A stretch of 64,000 nucleotides of DNA from Kovacikia minuta CCNUW1. Lineage in GTDB: Bacteria > Cyanobacteriota > Cyanobacteriia > Leptolyngbyales > Leptolyngbyaceae. The position numbers and the translations under genes were made by a program. Numbering within the stretch: the stretch's first letter is position 1; every line of letters starts with the position of its first letter. Below, one piece after another: positions 9,612-17,959 of this stretch. Where the stretch lies: NCBI RefSeq assembly GCF_020091585.1, contig NZ_CP083582.1:868001-932000 (forward strand). Reading direction: 5' to 3'. The notes beneath the pieces are model-generated. The model made no database searches, was not told the DNA's origin, and saw nothing but the letters and a program-made list of their open reading frames with translations.

Positions 9612-9925
9612 GTAGTCCAATCATCACAAAAGTCATTGAAGAGATGAACGATTTACCAGATGACTTGCAACAACAGGTTCTACAATTTGTCACTAATCTT
9701 CGACAGCAACATACACAAACTTCTGGTAATGCCTGGGATGTGTTGGAATCCCTCACCGGAACCGTTGAAGCCCCTACCGATTGGTCAGCCGAACCTGATC
9801 ATTACCTCTATGGCACCCCCAAACATCTGATCATTACCTCTATAGCACACCCAAACGCCAGGAACCGAGTCATGATAGGCAATATAAAAGGCTTTTTTGC
9901 TAATGAACTGTTAAGGAGAGCGTGA
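9608..9925 (+). CDS. DUF2281-like antitoxin, C-terminus altered by 32-bp tandem duplication
   Basis: The N-terminal 60 residues resemble small cyanobacterial antitoxins (LPDDLQQQVLQFV, then DWSAEPDHYLY near the end). The GTG start follows GGAGG and overlaps the hepT stop. Positions 9795-9826 and 9827-9858 are a 32-base tandem duplication (28 of 32 bases identical). Since 32 is not a multiple of three, the original C-terminal frame is lost and replaced by about 20 unrelated residues. Read in the original frame, the second copy would give DHYLYSTPKRQ, the ending one expects. No toxin follows directly, so it is an orphan or belongs with the MntA-HepT operon. Confidence 0.6.
   Translation: MSSPIITKVIEEMNDLPDDLQQQVLQFVTNLRQQHTQTSGNAWDVLESLTGTVEAPTDWSAEPDHYLYGTPKHLIITSIAHPNARNRVMIGNIKGFFANELLRRA
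9795..9858. repeat. 32-bp tandem duplication inside coding sequence
   Basis: Two adjacent 32-base copies begin with CTGATCATTACCTCTAT (9795 and 9827) and differ at four positions. The duplication changes the reading frame of the antitoxin-like gene that contains it. Confidence 0.9.
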
Positions 9926-9926
9926 A

Positions 9927-10130
9927 ATGAATGTTAGCGTTAGAGAGCAACTACTACGAGAGATTGAGAAAACACCCGATTCTACATTGAAAGAAGTGTT
10001 AGATTTCTTGCTGTTTGTTCGATCGAGAGAACTTCACCAAGAACAGTTAGAGATCAGCCTGTTAAGCGAACCGAGTTTAGCAGAAGAGTGGTTAACCCCT
10101 GAAGAGGATGAAGCATGGCAACATTTGTAA
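9927..10130 (+). CDS. DUF2281-like antitoxin of a MazF-type pair
   Basis: This is a 67-residue acidic helical protein (REQLLREIEKTPDSTLKEVLDFLLFVRSRE, shortened here in sense to a two-helix unit; C-terminus WLTPEEDEAWQHL). Small proteins of this kind precede MazF/PemK toxins and act as antitoxins. It overlaps the toxin gene by 16 bases. AGGAG lies just upstream of the ATG. The acidic tail probably occupies the toxin's RNA-binding groove, by analogy with MazE. Confidence 0.7.
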   Translation: MNVSVREQLLREIEKTPDSTLKEVLDFLLFVRSRELHQEQLEISLLSEPSLAEEWLTPEEDEAWQHL

Positions 10131-10447
10131 AAGGTGATGTTGTCGTTGTCCCCTTTCCTTTCTCAGATTTAACCAATGCCAAAAGAAGACCTTCCCTGGT
10201 GTTAGCTGAGTTGAGTAAAAATGATCTAATCCTCTGCCTGATTACGAGCCAAGCTGCAAACGACACCTACACAACTTTGATTGAAAGTAGTGATTTTGAA
10301 ACTGGGAGCCTCAACAAAACCAGTTACGCCAAATCAAACCGAGTATTTACGGCTAACGCGCAACTAATTGCCTACAAAGCCGGAAAGCTCACTACAGATA
10401 AAACAAACGAAGTGATCGCCAAGTTAATTGCAATCCTGCAACAGTGA
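10115..10447 (+). CDS. MazF/PemK-like endoribonuclease toxin
   Basis: This 110-residue protein starts with the family hallmark GDVVVVPFPFSDL followed by KRRPSLVLA and later ITSQ and SYAKSNRVFT, which match the SH3-like MazF/PemK barrel with its conserved Arg, Ser/Thr and Pro positions. MazF toxins cut single-stranded mRNA at short motifs. The 16-base overlap with the antitoxin-like gene supports a functional pair. No disruption is seen. Confidence 0.85.
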   Translation: MATFVKGDVVVVPFPFSDLTNAKRRPSLVLAELSKNDLILCLITSQAANDTYTTLIESSDFETGSLNKTSYAKSNRVFTANAQLIAYKAGKLTTDKTNEVIAKLIAILQQ

Positions 10448-10591
10448 GGTTAGAGCTTCTGATAGATTGCGATTCCTGCGGAGAGCTGCGCGATCGCCCG
10501 CCCCTCTTTCCCTTTTCACCCCAAACCTTTGCCCTTCAAACAGCGATTTTCCCCTGTTAGAATTTGAGCAGAATCTATCATCCTCAGAATC

Positions 10592-10924
10592 ATGCAAGCC
10601 TTTGAAGCTACAGGAACGATCAATACAGCAGGACGGTTGACACTGGATCAACCATTAAAGATTCCCCATCCTGGTCGGATACGCCTGATTGTTCTGGTAG
10701 AAGAATCTGGTAGCAATCCTGCAAGCAGTCAATTAGTTCAAACTGAGACAGAAGCATCGAGCGAATCAGCAAGCAATCAACTCTCTTTCGACCCAGATGC
10801 CCAACCCATCTGGGAACTGGTTGCTGAAATTTCTGCTCAGGTTCCCGATGAAGAATGGGCAAAACTTCCCACTGACTTAGCCAGGAACTTCGACAAATAC
10901 CAGAAACAACGGAACGACGAATAA
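10592..10924 (+). CDS. Antitoxin-like protein upstream of PIN toxin
   Basis: This 110-residue protein begins with a beta-rich AbrB-like segment (TINTAGRLTLDQPLKIP) followed by an acidic linker and a C-terminal helix ending in LARNFDKYQKQ. This layout is common for antitoxins sitting directly before PIN-domain toxins in cyanobacteria. Only five bases separate it from the PIN gene. Its partner is broken, so it may be an orphan antitoxin. Family naming is tentative. Confidence 0.55.
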   Translation: MQAFEATGTINTAGRLTLDQPLKIPHPGRIRLIVLVEESGSNPASSQLVQTETEASSESASNQLSFDPDAQPIWELVAEISAQVPDEEWAKLPTDLARNFDKYQKQRNDE

Positions 10925-10929
10925 GAATC

Positions 10930-11320
10930 TTGTTTGCAGATACGGGTTATTGGGTTGCGTTAATTAATCCTCGTGATGACCTGCACAAAAAAATACAGAA
11001 ACTCTCCAAAGATATTCAACCTGCCCACATCGTCACAACCGAAATGGTTTTAGTCGAAGTGTTAAATGATTTCAGCGATCGTGGTGAATTTTTCCGCAGA
11101 GCCGCCGTTAACTTGATCGAAAAGCTGTATCAGCACTCCAACACCACAATCATTCCTCAACCCAGTATGCAATTTTAGTCTGCACTCACCCTTTACAAAC
11201 AACGACCTGACAAAGAATGGAGCCAGACTGACTGTGTTTCTTTCTATGAAACGTCAATTACATTGGGTTCTTCCGATCTTTTGGTGAAGCGTTCGAGATT
11301 AGAAATAGACGATGATTTTG
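10930..11320 (+). pseudogene. PIN-domain (VapC-like) toxin remnant
   Basis: The first 82 codons read as a PIN domain (FADTGYWVALINPRDDLHKK, with the first catalytic Asp, and ETEMVLVEVLN-like second acidic patch at TEMVLVEVL). A TAG at 11176-11178 interrupts it. The same frame then continues with SALTLYKQRPDKEWSQTDC, the normal second half including the third acidic motif, before further frame changes and loss of the end next to an ISL3 fragment. It starts with TTG. The toxin is very probably inactive. Confidence 0.75.
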
Positions 11321-11331
11321 AGAAGCACTTT

Positions 11332-11871
11332 CTAAGCGACAATGAAACGCTTACTCAGCAGTTCTAAACCAGCCCGTCCAAACATCTGCCGTTTCACCAT
11401 CTTCAATCGATTGTTGAAGCCTTCAACCATGCCATTGCTCACCTCTAAAACCATGCTGGCTCGCACCGCAGCATAATCCTCGAAAAGACTCTTTGCAAAT
11501 GCTCGAAACGTTTTGAGTTTGCTCTTGAACGCCTTCATCAACCAAGGTTCAAACCCTTCTGCTTTACGTTGGCGTAGCAATTGTGAAAACTCCTGAGCCA
11601 ACTCAACCGCTTCGTTCAAATCCGGATGTGCTGCGACCAATCGAGCTAACAAATCGACTTCTTCGGTATCTCGATGTGATTCGGATTTAACAATCAGAAA
11701 ACTAGCGCGACGTGCGGTGAAGGGTGGCAATTGTGGGTCGCTCACTTTCGCCAACCCCGAAGTCCAAAGTGCTCGCTTGGGTGGCAGGCCCTGAGCTTCT
11801 CGTAGTTGTTTGAGGTAGCGCATCAGGGTCCGCTCACTGCCGGTGTAACCTTGTTGTTGCAAGAAAACCAT
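11332..11871 (-). pseudogene. ISL3-family transposase, 5' truncated
   Basis: This 179-residue fragment corresponds to the C-terminal part of an ISL3-type transposase (SNGMVEGFNNRLKMVKRQMFGRAG is the typical ending, including the last catalytic Glu). The N-terminal half with the zinc-binding and first DDE residues is missing. Its upstream end coincides with the left end of the IS5-type element at 11874, so it was cut at that junction. The missing part is not found on the other side of the IS5 element. Confidence 0.75.
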
Positions 11872-11941
11872 TAGAGAATGTTTGTAAATATTAACCCGGC
11901 AGCTTTTGTTCCTACATATTTTGGAATTGCGCCATGATTGC

Positions 11942-12021
11942 GTAGGGTGCTGTTAGCGACAGCGTAACGCACCGAGGCGTGGGTTAGCGGTGCGTTACGG
12001 CGATGCCTAACAGCACCCTAC
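11942..12021. repeat. 80-bp imperfect palindrome within the IS5-type element
   Basis: Left arm 11942-11973 begins GTAGGGTGCTGTTAGCGA; right arm 11989-12021 ends CAGCACCCTAC. The arms can fold into a long hairpin. Palindromes with GGTGCGTTA/TAACGCACC cores are frequent dispersed repeats in cyanobacterial genomes; a related short form occurs near 48500-48536. Here one sits between the left end of the IS and its transposase gene. Confidence 0.75.
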
Positions 12022-12094
12022 AGCTCATGCTAGATCAAATATTGCCAGGTTAATAAAGATTACGAGAATAGGTTATCAATCTGGCAAAGGAGTT

Positions 12095-12496
12095 ATGAGG
12101 GAACCAGAGAAGGAGGCAGAACGGACAATGGGAAAACTCAAAACCTACGGCAGTGATTTAACCGATGCGGAATGGCAAAGGATTAAGCCTTTACTGCCTC
12201 CGGATAAACCAGTTGGAGGCTTGCGGGAAGTGGATTTACGCGAAGTGTTAGACGCGATTTTTTACCGTCAGGATAATGGGGTGAAATGGCGTAACCTACC
12301 CGCAGACTTTCCGGCGTGGCAAACCGTGGATGGATACTTTCGATTGTGGGTTCGTCTAGGGGTGTGGGAGGCAATTAATGTGACGTTAGTGGGGCAGGTG
12401 CGGCAGTTGGAAGGGCGAGCGGCAGAACCGAGTTTAGGGATCATCGATAGCCAGTCTGTGCGACTGGGAGAAAAAGGGGGAGGAAATTGGCATTGA
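12095..12496 (+). CDS. IS5-family transposase, first frame (orfA)
   Basis: This encodes the N-terminal part of an IS5-type DDE transposase: LTDAEWQRIKPLLPP, then VDAIFYRQDNGVKWRNLP-like text and the first catalytic Asp in IIDSQSV. The frame ends soon after the run AAAAAGGGGGAGG (12472-12484), where the second part continues in the +1 frame. Such elements often join the two parts by programmed frameshifting; a simple mutation is the alternative. An alternative start is the ATG at 12128, where the conserved family text begins. Confidence 0.85.
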   Translation: MREPEKEAERTMGKLKTYGSDLTDAEWQRIKPLLPPDKPVGGLREVDLREVLDAIFYRQDNGVKWRNLPADFPAWQTVDGYFRLWVRLGVWEAINVTLVGQVRQLEGRAAEPSLGIIDSQSVRLGEKGGGNWH

Positions 12497-12509
12497 CGGC
12501 TACAAAAAG

Positions 12510-12938
12510 GTGAAAGGACGCAAGCGAACGGGGGTTGTCGATGTGCTTGGTTTAATCCTCAAGTGTCACGTGGGATCTGCCCATCAAGCCGATGTCAAAG
12601 CTGCCCCTTGGGTGTTGTTTGGGGTCTTGGAGCGCTATGGGCGCTTGGCAAAGATCTTGGCAGACCAGGGCTATCAAGGGGATTTAGAGGTTGATATTGA
12701 AGCGGTGTATGGCGTGGTGTTTGAGGGGGTCAAACAGGAAGGAAAAGGGTTTTCAGTGCAACCGCAGCGATGGATCGTCGAACGCACTTGGGCCTGGTTA
12801 GAAAATGGACGTGCATTGACACGAGATTATGAACGGTTGCCAGAAAATCATGAAGGGATGGTCTATATCGCAATGATTCGGTTGATGCTGCGGCGATTAG
12901 AAAATAATCGCAGAAGGGGGAAACAAAAAACAGCTTAA
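12510..12938 (+). CDS. IS5-family transposase, second frame (orfB)
   Basis: This carries the C-terminal part of the transposase: GYKKVKGRKR (which begins upstream of the first ATG, from about 12490), the second Asp in ILADQGYQGD, and the terminal WIVERTWAWLENGRAL with the catalytic Glu and the RxxxE-like spacing. It has no ribosome binding site of its own and is probably made as a fusion with orfA. Confidence 0.82.
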   Translation: MKGRKRTGVVDVLGLILKCHVGSAHQADVKAAPWVLFGVLERYGRLAKILADQGYQGDLEVDIEAVYGVVFEGVKQEGKGFSVQPQRWIVERTWAWLENGRALTRDYERLPENHEGMVYIAMIRLMLRRLENNRRRGKQKTA

Positions 12939-12960
12939 CGCTCTTTTACAAACATTCTCT

Positions 12961-13290
12961 AAAGGTTTTTTGCTGCAGCCAATTCAAGCAAGTGACGTTG
13001 CCGATCGCCTGGTGGAACTATCGCTTGCCGCCCCTGCTGGGCACGCGACCGATATCGGTGGACCTGAAGTTTGGACAGCCGCTGATCTTGCTAGAGCCTA
13101 TTTCAATGCCATTGGGCGAACACGAAGCGTTGTAGAACTGCCAATTCCTGGCAAAGTCGCGCAGGCGTTTCGCACTGGAGCGCAACTCTGCCCCGCTCAG
13201 AAGTACGGCAATGTTGGCTGGGAGACGTTTTTGAGCCAACTCCCCCAGGAAAATCACCAGACGAGAGAAAACCTGTTACTGAATCGTTAG
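12961..13290 (+). pseudogene. SDR/NmrA-like NAD(P)-binding protein, 5' truncated
   Basis: The open frame begins exactly at the right end of the IS5-type element and encodes only the C-terminal 109 residues of an extended/atypical SDR: QPIQASDVADRLVELSL, then DIGGPEVWTAADLARAYF and the PGKVAQAFRTG tail. The Rossmann part is missing. The gene is 10 bases upstream of the amidase and was probably in the same operon before truncation. Confidence 0.7.
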
Positions 13291-13300
13291 AGGATGCCTC

Positions 13301-14768
13301 ATGAACGAGATCGTATTCAAGTCTGCTGTTGAGCTGGCGCAAATGATTCGCGATCGCCACATTTCTGCGGTCGAACTGCTAGACGCTCAACTGAAACAAA
13401 TTACTCAACACAATTCAAAACTCAACGCTATTTGTACTCTAAATGCGGAACAGGCGCGAATTAGAGCGAAGCAAGCCGACGAGGCACTGGCGAGCGGTGA
13501 GCATTGGGGTGCTTTGCATGGTGTGCCGATCACGATCAAAGACATTTTTGAAACGGCTGGACTCCGCACCACCGCAGGTTACATTCCCCTCAAAGATTAC
13601 ATTCCCGAACACGATGCGACCGTTGTTTCCAGACTGAAATCAGCGGGAGCGATCGTCCTGGGAAAAACCAACGCCGCCGAACTCGCCGCCGATTACCAGA
13701 GCATTAATTCTCTGTTTCCAAGCGTCAACAATCCCTGGAATTTAGACTACACACCTGGAGGCAGTTCTGGAGGGAGTGCCGCCGCGATCGCAGCCGGGCT
13801 TTCACCCCTCGATGTAGGCAATGATTTTGGTGGTTCCATCCGTCAACCTGCTCACTTCTGCGGTGTGTATGGCCTCAAATCTACCGATCTCCGCATTTCC
13901 ACCGCTGGCATGATTCCTGAAGTGCCTGGAATGCCGCTGTGCGTTCGACAGATGATGACGGTTGGCTGTTTTGCGCGCTCTTTAGAAGACATTCGACTGT
14001 GTTTTTCGCTCATTGCAGGGGCAGATGTTCATCGCCCCGATGTGCCTCCTGTGCCGCTAGATACCCCGTCAGGTAAGGCATTGTCCGATCTCAAGATTGC
14101 CTGGATTGATGAGTGGAGCGAAATTCCAGTCGCCTCAGATATTCGAACCGCTATGCAGAAAGCGGCTCAAACGTTGACCCATAAAGGTGCGAAGGTAAAA
14201 CGCTGGCTGCCCCCAGACTTTAACGTTTCAGGGATGTTGAACCTGTATATGCGAGTTGCAGCGTACAACAGCACGTATGCTCAACCGCGAGATCGCTACA
14301 ACATTCGGCGCAGTTTGCAGGTGATTACTCGTACTGCCACCCAGGGCGACAAGCAACTCAGACAATTAGGAGACTTCAGCCGCTTTCTTCCAGAGCTACT
14401 CAATCCAGGTTTAAAGGGATATTTTGAAACCCTCACGGAGCGCGATCGCTTCATTGCTCAGCTAGATACTGTCCTAGAACCATGGGATGTCTGGTTAATG
14501 CCAGTGGCGGCAACGGCGGCATTTACCCATCGCCCTGCCTGGAGTGCAGTTGAGGTTGATGGCAGAGCGTATCCCTATGGCGTGGGGTGCGTACACCATG
14601 CCGTTTAACGTCAGTGGGCATCCAGTTGTCATCATCCCAATTGGACAAACGCAGGAAGGATTACCGATTGGCATACAGATTGTGGGCAAGCGGTGGAGAG
14701 AGATGGAATTAATTGCGATCGCTCAACAGCTTGATTCAGTTATTGGCACATTTCGACATCCTTACTGA
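13301..14768 (+). pseudogene. Amidase (amidase-signature family), single frameshift near the 3' end
   Basis: The first 430 codons encode an amidase-signature hydrolase with all catalytic elements: Lys in GVPITIKDIF, cis-Ser in GGSSGGSAAA and nucleophile Ser in DFGGSIRQPA. The frame ends at 14608, but the +1 frame continues from about 14578 with WGAYTMPFNVSGHPVV and ends PIGIQIVGKRW... at 14768, which is the normal C-terminus. One extra base around 14575-14582 explains the break. Either the gene is inactive or the base is a sequencing error. It could hydrolyse small amides; it is unlikely to be GatA because no GatB/C neighbours are present and the sequence is more like stand-alone amidases. 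Confidence 0.8.
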
Positions 14769-14778
14769 ATGTGTTTGC

Positions 14779-16182
14779 TTATTTGAGGGTGGGTCGATAG
14801 ACTCGAATTGCTTTAATCGGTAGAGGTTGACCAGTGTTTGAAAGGATTTCGAGGGTGTGTTCCTGATTCTTTAAACCTTGGGCGATCGTTGTGATTTGTT
14901 CTAGCGCTGGATCAATGATTTTAGGTGGCGTGTAAGTATCGACAAAGTTGGGAATCACAGACCAGGTGATGGTGAAACCGTCTGTGACCCTGACATCTTT
15001 CAGGCGATCGAGCCACCAGGCAGATTGATCAATCACAACCCGTCCTGATTTAGAAACAAACGGATTGTCGGCATAGGAACCCGAACCATCTAGTCCCGTA
15101 ACGCTTCCGGCAACGGTGAAATCAAAGTCAGTGCCAGAACGAAACCGGGTAATGGTTGCGGTCCAGTCTTCCACTTGCAGTTTGGTCAGCGATCGGACAT
15201 GCAGAATTGCCCCCACTTCCCAGGGCCAGTCTTTTCCTCGCGGGGGGCGTTCGCTCCAGTCTGCTCCATACTGCCCGTTGGGGCGCGTGATGCTGTACAG
15301 TTCTGGAAACTCGGATGGGCGGCTACCGTCAATGTAAACCGTACTGGACGCTGTGTTTGCCTTGGTTTGGGCGGAAATTGCATCAATTCGGTTGCCCACA
15401 AATCGTAGGGTTAGTTTGCCATCTTCAAACGAAATATCCTTGCCCAATACAAAGGTTTTGACAGGTTCATTTTGAACAACCTGATTCGGTCGATAGACCA
15501 GGTACCGTTTCACCAACTCGGCGATCAAAAAGTTACCCTGCTTGTTCTGGTGTCCATCTGCCTGAAGCAGTTTTTCCGGTTTATACCCCTGCTCCCGCAG
15601 ATATTGCAACCAGGGACGCCGTAAATCTACCAGACCACAGGCATAGGTTGCGGCAAATTTGGGCAAAAAGGTATAGGACATCTTGTCGCTCCAATCGCTG
15701 GGACCGGAGTAGGGGTCGGTTAGCAGGAGAATATCTGCTGTTGTGGTCGATCGTGTTTTGCGGATAATTTTCTCGTAATCAATGTGCGAACCAAATACAT
15801 GAAGAATCAGCAAGTCAGGGTAGAAAGGATACAAATCATGTTCTGCTGGACCCACTAAGCACTGGGAGGCACACCCCCCAATGGCACGGTTTTTGATGAT
15901 CAAATTGGCATAGGGAAATCGGGCACGCAGATCATCGGCAACCAGGTTTGCCCATTCCATTTTGGTCAGGGATTGTCCATAGAAGAGAATGCGAACCGTA
16001 TTGCGATGGTTTGGGGTACTGGTTGCCATTAGCCCCATCGATCGCTGAATATTGCTCCCCAGGATGGATGGATCAGTGGGGGGAGGCGGTGAAGGATAGG
16101 CTTGAGCAGAAAGCGTGGTGCAGAAGAAGAGGGTGCAGATCAAACCAACCACACCAAGCCAGTATCTTCTCATTGCTACCAT
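14779..16182 (-). CDS. Secreted SGNH-like hydrolase with C-terminal beta domain
   Basis: This 467-residue protein starts with a signal peptide ending AQAY. Residues about 55-225 look like an SGNH fold: ILFYGQSLT (candidate Ser in block I), NRAIGGCAS (block II Gly), LILHVFGSH (block III) and ADGHQNKQG with the Asp-x-His pair. The remaining half has no clear family and resembles a beta-rich accessory region. Proteins of this layout are thought to act on extracellular carbohydrate esters; this is inference. It is convergent with the amidase and divergent from endonuclease V. Confidence 0.6.
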   Translation of the reverse strand: MVAMRRYWLGVVGLICTLFFCTTLSAQAYPSPPPPTDPSILGSNIQRSMGLMATSTPNHRNTVRILFYGQSLTKMEWANLVADDLRARFPYANLIIKNRAIGGCASQCLVGPAEHDLYPFYPDLLILHVFGSHIDYEKIIRKTRSTTTADILLLTDPYSGPSDWSDKMSYTFLPKFAATYACGLVDLRRPWLQYLREQGYKPEKLLQADGHQNKQGNFLIAELVKRYLVYRPNQVVQNEPVKTFVLGKDISFEDGKLTLRFVGNRIDAISAQTKANTASSTVYIDGSRPSEFPELYSITRPNGQYGADWSERPPRGKDWPWEVGAILHVRSLTKLQVEDWTATITRFRSGTDFDFTVAGSVTGLDGSGSYADNPFVSKSGRVVIDQSAWWLDRLKDVRVTDGFTITWSVIPNFVDTYTPPKIIDPALEQITTIAQGLKNQEHTLEILSNTGQPLPIKAIRVYRPTLK

Positions 16183-16284
16183 ATTCCAGTTCCCTCAAAG
16201 ACTTCACTATCTTGGCTTTTCCTGCGCCATTCAGCTAGTGCAAGGATTGTAGGCAATCTTCAAGCAAAAATAGTCAGGGCAGTT

Positions 16285-16998
16285 ATGGAAATTAAGCAAC
16301 GGCATGAGTGGCCCCAAACCGCGGAGGAGGCGATCGCCATCCAGCAAACCCTTCGCAGCGAAATTATTACCACCGATCAACTGGGAACGATTCGCTATGT
16401 TGCAGGGGTTGATGTTGGATTTGAAGCAGACGGCAGCATTACCCGTGCTGCCGTTGCCGTTCTCGGTCTGGAGGATTTGAAATTGCAGGATCGGGCGATC
16501 GCCCGCCGCCCGACCACCTTTCCCTACATCCCCGGATTCCTCTCCTTTCGGGAAGTGCCCGCTGTTCTGGATGCCCTGGGAAAACTCACTCTGACCCCCG
16601 ACCTGCTCCTCTGTGATGGCCAGGGAATTGCCCACCCCCGCAGATTTGGGATTGCTTGCCATCTGGGGCTTCTGACTAATTTACCCGCGATCGGTGTCGC
16701 CAAATCTTTGCTGGTGGGCAAGCATGCCGAAGTGCCCGATCAGCGTGGCAGTTGGGTTCCCCTGATGCACAAGCACGAAACCATCGGTGCAACCCTGCGC
16801 ACTCGTCCCGGTACCAAACCCGTCTTCATTTCCAGTGGGCACCGGATTAGCCTGGAAACCGCGATCGCCTACGTGATGCGGTGTACTACCAAATATCGGC
16901 TGCCCGAAACCACCCGAACTGCCCATCATCTGGCATCCGGTCCGGCAATCGACGCGATCGCCGAACCCCAGACCCAACAAATGAGTTTGGATCTTTAG
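16285..16998 (+). CDS. nfi: Endonuclease V (deoxyinosine 3'-endonuclease)
   Basis: This 237-residue protein matches endonuclease V: YVAGVDVGFE with the first metal-binding Asp, the PYIPGFLSFRE motif that recognises the lesion strand, LLCDGQGIAHPRRFGIACHLG with the second Asp and the HPR motif, and IGVAKSLL. It cuts DNA one nucleotide 3' of deoxyinosine in repair of deaminated adenine. I chose the ATG at 16285 because family homology starts there; the longer frame from 16102 would overlap the divergent gene's promoter and signal-peptide region. Confidence 0.93.
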   Translation: MEIKQRHEWPQTAEEAIAIQQTLRSEIITTDQLGTIRYVAGVDVGFEADGSITRAAVAVLGLEDLKLQDRAIARRPTTFPYIPGFLSFREVPAVLDALGKLTLTPDLLLCDGQGIAHPRRFGIACHLGLLTNLPAIGVAKSLLVGKHAEVPDQRGSWVPLMHKHETIGATLRTRPGTKPVFISSGHRISLETAIAYVMRCTTKYRLPETTRTAHHLASGPAIDAIAEPQTQQMSLDL

Positions 16999-17366
16999 TG
17001 GTCGGTAGTGGTCAATTGGTAGCAGGCGATCGAGGGTCGGAAATTCATTCCCTGGCATCTGTACGAGATTGGGGCGGGGCGGAGCATGCGGGCAAAAGCT
17101 GTGAAAAGGTTCCAGGCTCCAGGACCGAATGCTTCGCCCGGACAGGATCAATTGCGACGGGGTTGAATTCGCGATCCTTAAGTAAATTAAGCTTTTTGAA
17201 CAAATAATTGAGCTGCGTGAATAAATGCTGAAATAAGAATATGAGGAGTCGCTATTGCCCTAGCCCATCATAAAATCTACCGCTTCAACGGCATTCTCTT
17301 TTTAGAAAAGACGCATATACCTGGTGTTCTAAGGCTCGCGCAAACACAGCCATAGGAGGAGTTATC
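16999..17366. other. Gene-free stretch
   Basis: No credible gene was found here. Open frames on either strand lack protein-like sequence. The last 20 bases hold the strong AGGAGG of the next gene (about 17354-17360). Confidence 0.5.
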
Positions 17367-17727
17367 ATGACCAGGACCATTGTTAATCTTGTGACTCCAG
17401 TGGTCATGAGAGAAACTGAAGAGGTTTTAAGCACCTATTCAGATCACCCTTATCAACAGGCTTTTGCAAATCCCGATTTACGCCAGGAGTTGATTGCCTA
17501 TGTCCTCAGCCGTGCTCCAGGTTCCTACGTGGTTTTAGACGAAAACAATCAACTCCGACTAGAACGATTTTCCTGCTTTGCAGCCCACTTTTCTAGACAA
17601 ACAGGCAATTCGGGCATGGATTCATCAGGGAATTCATCAGATTTTTGATCGCGATTCGGAAACCATCAGCAAACATATTCCAGAAAAGGATGATCCACGG
17701 CTTGCGCCTTCCCACTGGTTTGGTTGA
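17367..17727 (+). pseudogene. Small conserved cyanobacterial-type protein, frameshifted
   Basis: The N-terminal part (TRTIVNLVTPVVMRETEEVL, then HPYQQAFANPDLRQELIAYVLSR) is followed by a break around 17570-17585. The +1 frame then continues with FLDKQAIRAWIHQGI and ends APSHWFG at 17727, giving a protein of about 119 residues. The layout resembles small cyanobacterial proteins of unknown function. AGGAGG lies eight bases before the ATG, so it should be well translated. The frame change is of the same +1 type as in other genes of this window and may be a sequence error. Confidence 0.6.
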
Positions 17728-17742
17728 GGGAAGATATGGCAG

Positions 17743-17845
17743 GTGATAGGGGTTAGGGGTTAGGGGCTACTAGGGGCTAGGGGCTAGGGTTTATGCCTTT
17801 AACTTTATCCCTCATCCTTCATCCCTCATCCTTCCTGATGTATGT
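17743..17845. repeat. Heptamer repeats GGGGTTA/GGGGCTA and CATCCCT
   Basis: A short run of GGGGTTA and GGGGCTA units is followed by CATCCCT/CATCCTT units. These are STRR-type heptamers and not telomeric sequence. The stretch lies between the small gene and its terminator. Confidence 0.7.
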
Positions 17846-17865
17846 TACTGCTGCCGAAATCCCAT

Positions 17866-17899
17866 AAAAAGCCCCCTAGCATATCACTAGAGGGTTTTT
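17866..17899. terminator. Bidirectional rho-independent-like terminator
   Basis: An AAAAGCCCCCTAG arm pairs with CTAGAGGGTTTTT across a seven-base loop. The A-run on the left and T-run on the right make it a plausible terminator for both the plus-strand gene ending at 17727 and the minus-strand gene ending at 17960. Confidence 0.75.
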
Positions 17900-17959
17900 C
17901 CGCACACAACAAAGGAGAAATCCAACAACGCCCCCGATTCAATCAAAAATCCAATGGAT

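Larger units (their letters stand above)
11874..12959 (+). mobile_element. Complete IS5-family insertion sequence
   Basis: The element is bounded by perfect 15-bp inverted repeats GAGAATGTTTGTAAA (11874-11888) and its complement (12945-12959). A TA dinucleotide lies outside each end (11872-11873 and 12960-12961), consistent with a TA target duplication. It contains a two-frame transposase on the plus strand. It is about 1.09 kb long, usual for the IS427-like group of IS5. Confidence 0.88.

Noticed and set aside
13301-14768. Amidase as GatA of the tRNA amidotransferase
   Set aside because: No GatB or GatC neighbours, an SDR partner gene instead, and several positions differ from GatA.
16102-16284. 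N-terminal extension of endonuclease V
   Set aside because: The added residues overlap the divergent gene's signal-peptide region and do not resemble the family; the ATG at 16285 fits it.
17743-17790. Telomere-like GGGGTTA repeats
   Set aside because: Only a few units, mixed with GGGGCTA, in line with other STRR blocks of this genome.
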